IMG/VR virus record: IMGVR_UViG_3300005432_000333
Span: 1 to 59,762 of that record
Origin: a virus
Direction: 5' to 3' (one strand)
DNA length: 59,762 nt
The notes under the pieces are model-generated. The model was not told the origin of the DNA. It was given only the letters and a program-made list of their open reading frames with translations, and did not search any database. Shown piece after piece: positions 16,233 through 23,841 of this stretch (within the stretch, counting starts at the first letter, position 1; each line of letters starts with the position of its first letter). A program made the position numbers and the translations under genes.

Positions 16233-17081
16233 TTATTTTTTTTCTGCGGGGTCTAGATCGTTTGTAAACTTATCTTCTGCAGGCAATTCAACGTCCTCGC
16301 CTTCGTCAAACTCAGGATCTAGCATTGGCACTTCGCCTGCTTTTTCGTCTTCGTCTTCTTCTTCTTTTTCTTCTTCTTTGTCGTCTGCTTTTTCTTCTCC
16401 CCTGTGAGGCTCAGATAAATTTCTTTTGTCTTGAGAGTCATCTGCTATCACTTCTTCCTCAGGTGCCTCTGCCTTTTCCGCGTCTGCTATTATTTCTGTA
16501 GTTTCTGGAGTTTTGACAAGAATGCTTTTTTGTTCTTCGTTGTAAACTGCTTCATTGTCTGAGAAAGTGTTGTATAGTTCAACAAGTTGAGATTCTTCTG
16601 CGTTTTTGATATATTCTGCGATATCTTTTTGCATAACTTCTCTAAATGATTTTGCGTCATAAGTTTGTTCTTCTTTTTGTTCTGCTTTCAATTCAGCAAG
16701 TTGTGATTCTAATTCAGCAATTTTATCTAGTCTTTTGCTTTCTTCAGTCACTGCTTTTTTAATGCTTGTTGCTAGTGAGTCATCTGCATCTGATTCTTTG
16801 ATGGCTTTTGTTATGACTGATTCTGTTTTTGGTTCTTCTGTTATTGACTCAACTAATTTCTCTGCTTTTGCCGATACTTTTGGTTCTTCTGTGTATTCTT
16901 TGATTCCTGCTAGTTTGGCTATATCTGCCAATGAAATATCTTTATCATCTAAAACTTTAGGCTCTGATCTCGCGGCTTCCATCAATTCTGCTCGCTCTTG
17001 TTCTGGTGAACTATTGCTCATTTCCTTCAAACGAGCAACCAAGTCTGCAAAACTATTTTCTGTTGATTTATTACGTGCCAT
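16233..17081 (-). CDS. Acidic, Glu-rich late protein (possible prohead core/structural component)
   Basis: 282 residues, rich in Glu, Ala, Lys and Asp. It is mostly helical with a coiled-coil-like stretch (about 115-140, RLDKIAELESQLAELKAE) and a very acidic C-terminal 70 residues. No enzymatic motif. Size, acidity and coiled-coil character resemble scaffold or core proteins of T4-like proheads, but no specific homology is claimed. The late promoter upstream is an exact TATAAATA. Neighbouring genes carry the proposed head-targeting N-terminus; this one does not. Confidence 0.6.
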   Translation of the reverse strand: MARNKSTENSFADLVARLKEMSNSSPEQERAELMEAARSEPKVLDDKDISLADIAKLAGIKEYTEEPKVSAKAEKLVESITEEPKTESVITKAIKESDADDSLATSIKKAVTEESKRLDKIAELESQLAELKAEQKEEQTYDAKSFREVMQKDIAEYIKNAEESQLVELYNTFSDNEAVYNEEQKSILVKTPETTEIIADAEKAEAPEEEVIADDSQDKRNLSEPHRGEEKADDKEEEKEEEDEDEKAGEVPMLDPEFDEGEDVELPAEDKFTNDLDPAEKK

Positions 17082-17087
17082 ATGAAG

Positions 17088-17095
17088 TATTTATA
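17088..17095 (-). promoter_or_regulatory. T4-type late promoter, exact consensus
   Basis: TATAAATA on the minus strand, 6 nt before the ATG at 17081. It is the only one in the window that matches the T4 consensus at every base. Confidence 0.7.
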
Positions 17096-17107
17096 TTTGT
17101 TGTACTT

Positions 17108-18193
17108 TTATTTAATGCGTTGATCAAGCAGTATAGCAAGTTTTGACTCGTATGCCAATGCTTCGGTTTTTACAAATTTGCTATATTTTTCCTGCATACC
17201 TTTTACGAAACTGAGGTCTCTTCCAGATTCTAGTCTTACTTTGACTGCTGACAAGTCTTTTTTAATCATATCAGCAAGTTCTGTTTTGCCTTGATCCTGT
17301 GCTAATTCAAGTGCTGTCTCCATTGCCTGCACAGCCGGTATACTTCTGTCTATTGCGTCCTGTATCGAACCAACACCTGCCAATCCTGCCACCACAACAC
17401 CGGCCATTGCTAGGTTACGTGCCCAGTCTTTGATACCTTCATCTAACACTGCTTCTTTTTTAGGCTTGCCGTGTTTGTTATGCTGTGCCCATGCTATGGC
17501 GTAAGGTGCTCCCTTGTCTTTGAATTTTTTCTTAAGTGCTTTAACCTGTTTCTCTCTGCCTGGAGGTGCTTCCTCATTATTTTTTCTTTGTTCTTTTGCT
17601 ATCTCTTTTTCAACTTCGTTTACCCTCTTGGCAAGTATATTCATCATGCCTGGCTTTGTGTCCACATCATCTAACGAAGTTTCCCTTGCTAGAATCTCAT
17701 CAATGTGTTTCTGCACTATACCAGCATGTCTTTGTAATATGTTTGAGTCTAATTCTTCCCTGTATGGATTAAGTTTCTGATATTCTTCGTAGTTGTGTAC
17801 ACCCTGTAGGTAATCTGCCGCCTTGTTCAATTTGCTCTGCACCCAACCCTCAAGGTCATCACCCTTGTCGATCATGTCCATCAACTCTATCGCATACTTG
17901 GCAGTGTGATACAATGTGCTTTTACTCATGTGTCCTTCGCCTGCGTCTTCCGTCATGCCACCATCATCGTATAGGCCGGCCTTCTCGCCCTGCATATAGC
18001 CATGCACTTTTTTTACATAGTCACCCGCAAGGTCAATTTTCTTTGCCACCCATGCCTCCATCTCCGCGGAGTCATCGATCATGTTGTGTATTTTTATTGC
18101 GTGTTTGCCAATCTTTAACAATTGGTTAAGAGCCATCGAAGCCTCATATGTGTCTGCTTCGACTGGCTGGTTGTGTAGTTCATTAATTTTCAT
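17108..18193 (-). CDS. Late protein with duplicated helical domain; candidate head-internal protein
   Basis: 361 residues. N-terminus MKINELHNQPVEAD fits the shared motif. Residues about 24-68 and 93-137 are an internal duplication: each has I/L-H/M-x-M-I-D, then E-x-W-V-x-x-K-x-x-x-A-x-D-Y-x-x-x-V-H. Later comes a KKKFKDKGAPYAIAWAQHNKHG segment, then a glycine/alanine-rich hydrophobic stretch (MAGVVVAGLAGVG, about 268-280) that could be a membrane or fusion-like helix, and a helical C-terminus. It follows the 18195-18986 gene by one base, so both probably use the late promoter at 18995-19003. Confidence 0.65.
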   Translation of the reverse strand: MKINELHNQPVEADTYEASMALNQLLKIGKHAIKIHNMIDDSAEMEAWVAKKIDLAGDYVKKVHGYMQGEKAGLYDDGGMTEDAGEGHMSKSTLYHTAKYAIELMDMIDKGDDLEGWVQSKLNKAADYLQGVHNYEEYQKLNPYREELDSNILQRHAGIVQKHIDEILARETSLDDVDTKPGMMNILAKRVNEVEKEIAKEQRKNNEEAPPGREKQVKALKKKFKDKGAPYAIAWAQHNKHGKPKKEAVLDEGIKDWARNLAMAGVVVAGLAGVGSIQDAIDRSIPAVQAMETALELAQDQGKTELADMIKKDLSAVKVRLESGRDLSFVKGMQEKYSKFVKTEALAYESKLAILLDQRIK

Positions 18194-18194
18194 C

Positions 18195-18986
18195 TTAATT
18201 AAATCCTACGTGTGTTACTTCTGGGTGTTGTTTCTTAATTCTTTTTGCTTCCATGTCGTACATTTCTACTTCATCGTAGTATGGATTATCTTTGTCACTG
18301 ACATTCATTCTGAGGTATTTGTCTGTTGCGGCTAAAAATTTTTCAATCGGAGTTGAACCTGTGTTCTCGAAGTCTGGGTCCAATCCTATCCTTGACAACA
18401 ACATCCTTGCGTTTGCGTTTGATCTGTGTGGTGTTTTGAACTCCATGTCATCTGGATATGTCATTGTCTTACCTTCAGGATCTTTTGGATCCTTGTAGTA
18501 GCCATAGAAGTCTGCACCCTCTTCCATTGACTCGTCCTTGATCAAATCATGTTGGTGTTTCTGTAGATCGGCCATGTTGTCAAATGTGCCTGTCAGTTTG
18601 CCGTGTCTGTAAGAGTAGAACTTGCCGTCCTTGTTCCTTGCGGCCAGTCCGTACTTGTTCATGCTTCTGGCTGTGTTGTCCTCAGCATCTGTTAAGTTTT
18701 TCATTGGCTTCATTACTGACAGATAGCCTTCTTGGTCACCATACATTTTTTTGAAAGTTTCTGGATCGTGATCTGCTATTGTTTTCATTATCCACTCTCT
18801 CGGAGCAGTGTCTGAATCATCGAGAAGTTGTGCTAACGATTTCAGCATCTGTTTGTCTAGCATTTCAGCGGCATCCTTCATCACTTCATAATCCATTGAT
18901 TGTTTGCCTAACTCGTCAGCATATCTGTTGATTTGCCTCACTGCAAGTGTGGATCCTTCTGCTTTTTCAAATTCGTGGAATCTCAT
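18195..18986 (-). CDS. Hypothetical late protein; candidate head-internal protein
   Basis: 263 residues. N-terminus MRFHEFEKAEG fits the shared pattern, with KAE|G as a possible cleavage point. A helical first part (20-110, Asp/Glu-rich) is followed by KYGLAARNKDGKFYSYRHGKLTGTFDN and a Pro/Asp-rich part. No known domain recognised. A clear late promoter lies 8 nt upstream. The downstream 361-residue gene begins one base after its stop. Confidence 0.6.
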   Translation of the reverse strand: MRFHEFEKAEGSTLAVRQINRYADELGKQSMDYEVMKDAAEMLDKQMLKSLAQLLDDSDTAPREWIMKTIADHDPETFKKMYGDQEGYLSVMKPMKNLTDAEDNTARSMNKYGLAARNKDGKFYSYRHGKLTGTFDNMADLQKHQHDLIKDESMEEGADFYGYYKDPKDPEGKTMTYPDDMEFKTPHRSNANARMLLSRIGLDPDFENTGSTPIEKFLAATDKYLRMNVSDKDNPYYDEVEMYDMEAKRIKKQHPEVTHVGFN

Positions 18987-18994
18987 AGTATCCG

Positions 18995-19003
18995 TATTTA
19001 TTA
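18995..19003 (-). promoter_or_regulatory. T4-type late promoter
   Basis: TAATAAATA on the minus strand, 8 nt before the ATG at 18986. Its first bases are the stop codon of the 56-residue Cys-rich gene. Confidence 0.65.
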
Positions 19004-19171
19004 AGCACAGGCTTCACAGCGACAGTGCTTACATACCTCTATTTCATACTCTGCACCACCGTCTACAGGGTATTCATTTTGTTTGCGTTTACAAATATCT
19101 CCGCAATGGCTGTCGCAACCACAATTTAAGCACTTTACAATCCATTCCTTTAATAATTCAAGTGGTTTCAT
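19001..19171 (-). CDS. 56-residue Cys-rich small protein (putative zinc binder)
   Basis: Short gene translating to 56 residues with nine cysteines and two histidines in two clusters: CLNCGCDSHCGDIC (14-27) and CKHCRCEAC (47-55). The spacing suggests one or two small metal sites. N-terminus MKPLELLKEW resembles, loosely, the shared late-protein N-termini. The start overlaps the stop of the 19171-19434 gene, so translation is coupled. Function unknown; nucleic-acid binding or redox roles are both possible. Confidence 0.6.
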   Translation of the reverse strand: MKPLELLKEWIVKCLNCGCDSHCGDICKRKQNEYPVDGGAEYEIEVCKHCRCEACA

Positions 19172-19434
19172 TATCTTTTGACCAGTGGTCCACCCATTAA
19201 ATTTACGCCAGGCAAATTGTGTGCACCTTTGGCAGTGCCATCTGGATTTTTTGGTTGAATAATTTTTGGTAATCTAGGTGCCCTTGTACCTGATCTTCCT
19301 GGTGATCCTGTGTATGCCTTGTTGCCTCGGTCCTTACCTATGGCAATGTGAGGTGATGTCACAGTGGCTATGTTGCCGGCGCTTGTAGCACCTGCAGTGG
19401 CCTGTTCACGCATTATAACCTCATTGATTTTCAT
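19171..19434 (-). CDS. Small basic late protein; candidate head-internal protein
   Basis: 87 residues. N-terminus MKINEVIMREQATAG fits the shared motif. The rest is Gly/Ala/Pro/Lys-rich with little predicted structure (SAGNIATVTSPHIAIGKD, RAPRLPKIIQPKNPDGTAK), as in short phage proteins of marine T4-like viruses. Net charge is positive. It has its own late promoter at 19441-19449, which lies inside the end of the next gene upstream. Confidence 0.6.
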   Translation of the reverse strand: MKINEVIMREQATAGATSAGNIATVTSPHIAIGKDRGNKAYTGSPGRSGTRAPRLPKIIQPKNPDGTAKGAHNLPGVNLMGGPLVKR

Positions 19435-20203
19435 TACTTCTATTTATTAGTTTTCCATCTACGTAATACGTAAGAAATGTTTCGTTCATATAACAGTACA
19501 GTTCGTTAAGGAACTTACGGCTTACATTTTTTGGTTTTATTACTTTCATTCCTTCCCATTCTTCAAGATCAAAATCGTACCTAAAACTGGTGCCAAAACG
19601 TATTCCTCTAGATAGGAAATTTTTTTCTAATCTATTGTCATATAGTTCAGTTTCTGGATCATATACCAAGTCCTCAGTGTAAGGCCATTTCCAATCTTGC
19701 ACTTTGCATCTGTCGTATATTCCTGACCGCCTGTGCCTTCTGCCAAGTACGTCTGGCTTTTCTGTGGCAACTAGATCAATATTCTCAAAATATTTTTTTG
19801 GCATAAGGAAAATCATATCAAATATTACCCAAGAAAATTTTGACATAAAACCATTTGTGTAGTTGTTGTCATCATTCAGAACCTCTATTGAAAGATGTTT
19901 GTTTAGATTACTATCATCTATTTCGTAGGTAAAAACTTTTTCACACATGGAAAGTTTCTTGCGATTGAAGTACCATTTTCCGTATTTGTTTACGTCCCCT
20001 TCGTACCATGGAGTTTTGCCCCATATATTTCTCCCCCACCCTTGCTCCCATTCGAGGTGACTACCAGTTCCTAAACTTCCTTTGCGTCCAATGTCTTCGG
20101 TCAGATCGAGCTCGTCTATGAGATGGTCATCTGCATATGTTCTGATTTTAAGAGGTTTCTTGTAGTGTTTGTATTCTAGTGCTAGTCCGAGAATGTACTT
20201 CAT
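19421..20203 (-). CDS. Hypothetical protein, aromatic-rich
   Basis: 260 residues, rich in Tyr, Trp, Asp and Lys, with a mostly beta look. Segments such as HLEWEQGWGRNIWGKTPWYEGDV and FTYEIDDSNLNKHLSIEVLNDDNNYTNGFMSKFSWV suggest a beta-sandwich of the carbohydrate-binding type, but nothing definite. The ATG at 20203 is preceded by AATAATTAC, a poor late-promoter match. It ends 14 nt inside the next gene. Similar unknown proteins exist in T4-like marine phages. Confidence 0.6.
   Translation of the reverse strand: MKYILGLALEYKHYKKPLKIRTYADDHLIDELDLTEDIGRKGSLGTGSHLEWEQGWGRNIWGKTPWYEGDVNKYGKWYFNRKKLSMCEKVFTYEIDDSNLNKHLSIEVLNDDNNYTNGFMSKFSWVIFDMIFLMPKKYFENIDLVATEKPDVLGRRHRRSGIYDRCKVQDWKWPYTEDLVYDPETELYDNRLEKNFLSRGIRFGTSFRYDFDLEEWEGMKVIKPKNVSRKFLNELYCYMNETFLTYYVDGKLINRSNENQ
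19441..19449 (-). promoter_or_regulatory. T4-type late promoter
   Basis: TAATAAATA on the minus strand, 6 nt before the ATG at 19434; it lies within the coding end of the 19421-20203 gene. Confidence 0.6.
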
Positions 20204-20213
20204 ATAGAAGTAA

Positions 20214-20939
20214 TTATTTTGATTTTTTACGCCCTGACTTCATGTTGGCACACCAGTGGTACATCTTTGCACGTTCTCCTGATGCCTTTTTCGCCTTGCT
20301 TCTTAATGATGTTACTGATCCCTTGCAACTGGCACCTGCACGTTTCACACGTCCTGGTCTGCTCTTGCCCTTCTTTTTGCCATCTGCGAAGTTCTCGTTG
20401 AATTCCTTCCAGTCTAACTTCAATTTCTTGACGTTCATGTACTGGCCACCAACTGGTACATCTTTTGTGGCGTTCTGTTTAGTTACTATGCCAACCCCTG
20501 CGGCCTCTTCACTAATAGGCATCTTGGCATCTGCGGCCGCTTGTTTAATTTGATCTACTTTTTCTTTGGCCCTTGGATCATTTTTGTTTTGTGCCCACCA
20601 ACTGTCCATGTATTTTTGCCATGCCGCTTTACCCATTGTGTACAACGGTGTAAATGTTTCTCCAGGTCTACGTGGCTCTTTTAAATTTATCGATGTTATG
20701 ATGTTTGGTTCTCTAGGATTGGGTTTTAATCCTGCCTTCCTGGCTTCTGGACTGTTATAGAGATAAGGCATCACTGCGTCTGCCTGTCTCAGAGCATTCC
20801 AATTTATTGCGCCTTCGTTCGCTCTATTGTTGCCTACATTCTTGAAACCAAATCTGTTGTTTGGGCCTGTTCCGGGTTTGTGTATGAGACCCATTGTGTC
20901 TGCCGTGTGTGGCATTATTACAAATTCTTTTATTTTCAT
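20214..20939 (-). CDS. Late protein with basic Cys-containing C-terminal domain; candidate head-internal protein
   Basis: 241 residues. N-terminus MKIKEFVIMPHTADT fits the shared motif. The middle (25-180) is Asn/Pro-rich. The C-terminal 50 residues are strongly basic with two cysteines: KSRPGRVKRAGASC, KAKKASGERAKMYHWC, MKSGRKKSK. That domain type recurs in marine T4-like phages and looks nucleic-acid binding. The start overlaps the 49-residue gene upstream (ATGA). It is the fourth protein in this region with a conserved basic Cys tail. Confidence 0.65.
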   Translation of the reverse strand: MKIKEFVIMPHTADTMGLIHKPGTGPNNRFGFKNVGNNRANEGAINWNALRQADAVMPYLYNSPEARKAGLKPNPREPNIITSINLKEPRRPGETFTPLYTMGKAAWQKYMDSWWAQNKNDPRAKEKVDQIKQAAADAKMPISEEAAGVGIVTKQNATKDVPVGGQYMNVKKLKLDWKEFNENFADGKKKGKSRPGRVKRAGASCKGSVTSLRSKAKKASGERAKMYHWCANMKSGRKKSK

Positions 20940-21085
20940 TTCTTTACTCTATATGGATATGCCATCATGGAATGATATCCCATTCTTGATCTACCCTTTG
21001 CCTGTTTTTCGTATTTCTTTAGAAACTTGTTTACGTCATGATGGACGTACTTACGAACGTATTCTGTAATTTCTTTAATCTTCAT
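20936..21085 (-). CDS. 49-residue basic protein; candidate head-internal protein
   Basis: Short gene translating to 49 residues: MKIKEITEYVRKYVHHD at the N-terminus, which fits the shared motif, then a Lys/Arg-rich helix and a Met/Tyr-rich tail (MGYHSMMAYPYRVKK). Its stop overlaps the start of the 241-residue gene (ATGA) and its start lies 11 nt inside the FMN-reductase-like gene. The N-terminal similarity to its neighbour (MKIKE) supports it as real. No known function. Confidence 0.6.
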   Translation of the reverse strand: MKIKEITEYVRKYVHHDVNKFLKKYEKQAKGRSRMGYHSMMAYPYRVKK

Positions 21086-21677
21086 TGATGTCTACTGATC
21101 CGTGCCTGCCGTCTTTTGCGGGATTACCTTGTTTCAAAATGTTTGCCCATGTGACCATGTTGATTGTGCAATTCTTCACTTGGTTAAGTGTGTCATCGTC
21201 TTGCGTGATCTCATCCATGCCCTGTGCTTTTGATTCTATGTTGCACTGCGGTGGTATAGTGAATCCAAAGTTGCTGGCCGCCGAATATAGGACTCCGTGT
21301 ATGTGCTGGAATCCATCTCCGCCGCCTGATACAAGTGTTCCAAAAACTTTATTGTAGAAAGGTTGATGCTTGTTGTCTTTCGCCCAACTGTATATGACGT
21401 CTAGTCTTTCCAGCATTGCCTGTATGTGACAACTGTGATTACCCCACCAAATTGGTGTGGCAAATATTACACCATCCGCTTTGAACATTTTCATTATGTG
21501 TGGTTTCAATTCATCGTTGACATCTGAAGTAGAGCCTTCATAATCCAGATCTCTCATTGTTATCACTTCACACTCGTGGCCCATTTTCTCAAATGCCAAC
21601 TGTGCCATCTTGCACACTGCGAATGTGTTTGACTCTGCGTCTGGTTTTAAACTGCCATTGAATATTAAAAATTTCAT
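21075..21677 (-). CDS. NAD(P)H-dependent FMN reductase / flavodoxin-fold oxidoreductase
   Basis: 200 residues with a flavodoxin-like fold. The N-terminal phosphate-binding loop is NGSLKPDAESNTFAVC (8-23), and GVIFATPIWWGNHSCHIQAMLERLD (about 69-93) is the flavin-binding loop typical of NADPH-dependent FMN reductases. It would transfer electrons from NAD(P)H through FMN. No signal peptide. It ends 11 nt inside the 49-residue gene. It may support a redox partner elsewhere (ribonucleotide reductase or peroxiredoxin); no partner can be named. Confidence 0.8.
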   Translation of the reverse strand: MKFLIFNGSLKPDAESNTFAVCKMAQLAFEKMGHECEVITMRDLDYEGSTSDVNDELKPHIMKMFKADGVIFATPIWWGNHSCHIQAMLERLDVIYSWAKDNKHQPFYNKVFGTLVSGGGDGFQHIHGVLYSAASNFGFTIPPQCNIESKAQGMDEITQDDDTLNQVKNCTINMVTWANILKQGNPAKDGRHGSVDINED

Positions 21678-21739
21678 ACTACCAAATATATATCCCCAAG
21701 TATGCAGATATGCCTATTACAATTAACCAAAATACTATA

Positions 21740-22294
21740 TTATTCATCTGCCCTCAAAGTTATTACTCCACAGGCCAATCTATCGCCTGCGTTTCCTGTT
21801 TTCAAACTTTCTTGATCTCCGCCTTTTCCGAGATCATCCTCATCTGCATGTACCACAAGTCCTCTTCCAACAACAGATCTTTCACCAATTAGGTCTACCC
21901 TACTTGCCTTTATTGAGAAATCTGCCTTGCCAGTTTCGTCGGCTGTTATGTTGCCTAAATCTCCCACGTGTCCTTCATTTAGGTCTCCGTGATCGACTCC
22001 ATCTGGATTGTAATGTCCACCCATCGATTCACAACCTTTGCTCATGTCGCCAAACTCGTGTATGTGGAATCCGTGAAGTCCAGGTTTCAGTCCTGTGATT
22101 GTGCCTTTGATCAAAGTTGGAGTTCCGGGAGCCTGCATCAATAATATACTGCCATTGACGTCATCCGAATGTTGTAAGTCACATTGTGCAATCACAGTGG
22201 ATTCACCCTCTGTGATGCTTTTTACCCTGCTACAAGAACATTCTTTTGCTCTAGTCCTAGGACATTTTGTTTCTGTGAATTCTGTGGCTCGCAT
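21740..22294 (-). CDS. sodC: Cu/Zn superoxide dismutase with head-targeting-like N-terminus
   Basis: 184 residues. All metal ligands of Cu/Zn SOD are present: H77, H79, H94 and H149 for copper; H94, H102, H109 and D112 for zinc. The disulfide pair is C88/C175 and the active-site arginine is R172 in DRLACGV. Bacterial SodC normally has a secretion signal; here the N-terminus is MRATEFTETKCPRTRAKE, a charged segment that fits the shared late-protein motif, with AKE|C as possible cleavage. The ATG at 22294 sits 7 nt after a late promoter. I infer packaging into the virion. An upstream in-frame start at 22480 would run through the neighbouring gene and is rejected. Confidence 0.9.
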   Translation of the reverse strand: MRATEFTETKCPRTRAKECSCSRVKSITEGESTVIAQCDLQHSDDVNGSILLMQAPGTPTLIKGTITGLKPGLHGFHIHEFGDMSKGCESMGGHYNPDGVDHGDLNEGHVGDLGNITADETGKADFSIKASRVDLIGERSVVGRGLVVHADEDDLGKGGDQESLKTGNAGDRLACGVITLRADE

Positions 22295-22301
22295 ATGCGA
22301 G

Positions 22302-22309
22302 TATTTATT
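22302..22309 (-). promoter_or_regulatory. T4-type late promoter for the SOD gene
   Basis: AATAAATA on the minus strand, 7 nt before the ATG at 22294; it overlaps the stop region of the 22305-22514 gene. Confidence 0.65.
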
Positions 22310-22514
22310 TGTTTTTGGGCATTGGGTTTTCACCAGTGAGTTTAGGTTGTGCGAACCATAGTTTAAACCACTCGGGTGTACCCGGTTTGATATTGTGTTT
22401 TCTTTGATATTGTGATTTTTGTGTACCCACGTATGATAGATTTTCACCCATGGATTCATCTGCAGGTAGTTTATCCACACCTGCTAATTGCTTTATTCTC
22501 TCCAACTCGTCCAT
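22305..22514 (-). CDS. Small late protein (LAGV N-terminus, PEWFKLWF motif)
   Basis: 69 residues. N-terminus MDELERIKQLAGV resembles the start of many small T4-like cyanophage proteins. The C-terminal KPGTPEWFKLWFAQP motif followed by KLTGENP is conserved in marine phages. Function unknown. The ATG at 22514 immediately follows the TAA of the 59-residue gene upstream, so both are co-translated. Confidence 0.6.
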   Translation of the reverse strand: MDELERIKQLAGVDKLPADESMGENLSYVGTQKSQYQRKHNIKPGTPEWFKLWFAQPKLTGENPMPKNK

Positions 22515-22694
22515 TTAAATGGTCCAGTCTCTTATCTGTTGCTTGGTAGGTTTGTGCGCCTTAACTTTTTCTACCTTGCCACCTTTGGCTAGAAAGGCCT
22601 TCATCTTCTCATCTAGTTCTCTTTGTTTTTCTTGAGGTGTTTTTTCTATTTCACCTGCCGCGTATGGTCTATTGATTCCGCTGAACTTTGGCAT
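22515..22694 (-). CDS. 59-residue hydrophilic protein
   Basis: Short gene translating to 59 residues: MPKFSGINRPYAAGEIEKT, a charged helix (QEKQRELDEKMKAFLAKGG), and a basic C-terminus ending RDWTI. The stop TAA directly abuts the next ATG, and the start lies 26 nt inside the nucleotidyltransferase/HAD gene. Composition and coupling support it as real. No domain recognised. Confidence 0.55.
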   Translation of the reverse strand: MPKFSGINRPYAAGEIEKTPQEKQRELDEKMKAFLAKGGKVEKVKAHKPTKQQIRDWTI

Positions 22695-23841
22695 AGTCTT
22701 CTAGTCCTTTCTTCACTTTGTCAAGTGAGTCTCTGTTTGCTTGATATAATATTCCGTAACCGCCAGCCGCTTGCCATTTCTGTATGTTTACAGGTCTGTC
22801 GTCTATCAGAATGTTTGGGGTACCTGATGCTTTGTCTTTTGCATACGATTCTTTTCTTCCAGTGACAATTATGTCATCTGGTTGTTCTATGTTGTTTGCA
22901 ATCCATATCTTTTTGTATTTTGCTGAATTCTCATGATCACCTCTTAATGGTGAAGTGTTGATTGAAAAATTTCCACCCGTAAATTTTTTAACCATATCGA
23001 TTAATGCGTCTGCTGAGGGAAATTTAGGCAACACCGCAAAGAAGTCTGTGCCCGTGATCCTATCTATCACTTGTTTTTTAAGATCCTTTGTCTTGTCGTT
23101 TGTCAATTCTTTCCAGTGCTCAACACCATAAAGGAATTCAACACCACCGAAGAAATCTGCAAGAACTCCATCCATGTCAAGATACACAATTGGTTTACCA
23201 TCTGCCATATTTTCATTATACAACTTTTTGTTGTTTTCGTCAATCTGCTCCGCAAGTCTATCTTGTAATATGTTATATAACTTTTTACCAGTGTTTCCAC
23301 CCATTATTACTTTACTGAATTCGTGTTCTTGTCCTTTGTTGGCAAGTTCCCTTGCCTTAGATGCCGAGGCACCAGAGGCACCTTCTTGGTCTGGATCTCT
23401 TTCGCCGGCACTTACAACATCGATTGAATCAAACTTGTAAAGGTCATTTCCTGCTTTGTCTGGTTTTCCATTGTATTGATTTAGAAGTTTCTGGAATTCC
23501 ATTACTCTGTCAGAGCCAGCAATCATCACTATTCTGGTTCTGCCTTCTGCCTGTATTTTCTGTAGTGCTTGGATAATTGTTTTTACACCAGCATCGCCGA
23601 TGGCCAGTTGTGGATAAAACATTCGTAAGTAATCTTGCTTTTCTTTAAAAGTCAAAGGATCAGTTTTATTATTTTGCTTCTGTGAAAGGAACACATAACC
23701 TTTTCCGTTGACCTGTTTGGCCATCGAAATGACTTTGTCTAATAATTTCTGGTGTCCTATTGTGGGAGGATTAAATCGACCAAAGGCAAATACCGCTGTT
23801 GAACGATCGTCCTCCTTAAGAAACAATTCCCTGAGGTACAT
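22669..23841 (-). CDS. Nucleotidyltransferase / HAD 5'-nucleotidase-like fusion with head-targeting-like N-terminus
   Basis: 390 residues, two enzyme domains. Residues 14-200 form a cytidylyl/adenylyltransferase of the NMNAT type: GRFNPPTIGH (21-30, the HxGH family motif in TIGH form), the IAGSDRVMEF block, and SASKAR (159-164) in place of ISSTxxR. Residues 216-385 are a HAD domain: YLDMDGVLADF (220-230, nucleophile D222 and D224), then INTSP, then NILIDDRPVNI, as in 5'(3')-deoxyribonucleotidases. The first ten residues, MYLRELFLKE|D, resemble T4 capsid-targeting sequences with LKE|D cleavage. A role in nucleotide or NAD metabolism is possible; the substrate is unknown. Confidence 0.75.
   Translation of the reverse strand: MYLRELFLKEDDRSTAVFAFGRFNPPTIGHQKLLDKVISMAKQVNGKGYVFLSQKQNNKTDPLTFKEKQDYLRMFYPQLAIGDAGVKTIIQALQKIQAEGRTRIVMIAGSDRVMEFQKLLNQYNGKPDKAGNDLYKFDSIDVVSAGERDPDQEGASGASASKARELANKGQEHEFSKVIMGGNTGKKLYNILQDRLAEQIDENNKKLYNENMADGKPIVYLDMDGVLADFFGGVEFLYGVEHWKELTNDKTKDLKKQVIDRITGTDFFAVLPKFPSADALIDMVKKFTGGNFSINTSPLRGDHENSAKYKKIWIANNIEQPDDIIVTGRKESYAKDKASGTPNILIDDRPVNIQKWQAAGGYGILYQANRDSLDKVKKGLEDYAKVQRNQ

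Noticed and set aside
22295-22480. N-terminal extension of the SOD gene to a start at 22480
   Set aside because: It would run through the 22305-22514 gene in another frame, and the late promoter at 22302-22309 would fall inside the gene. The ATG at 22294 fits both promoter and motif.
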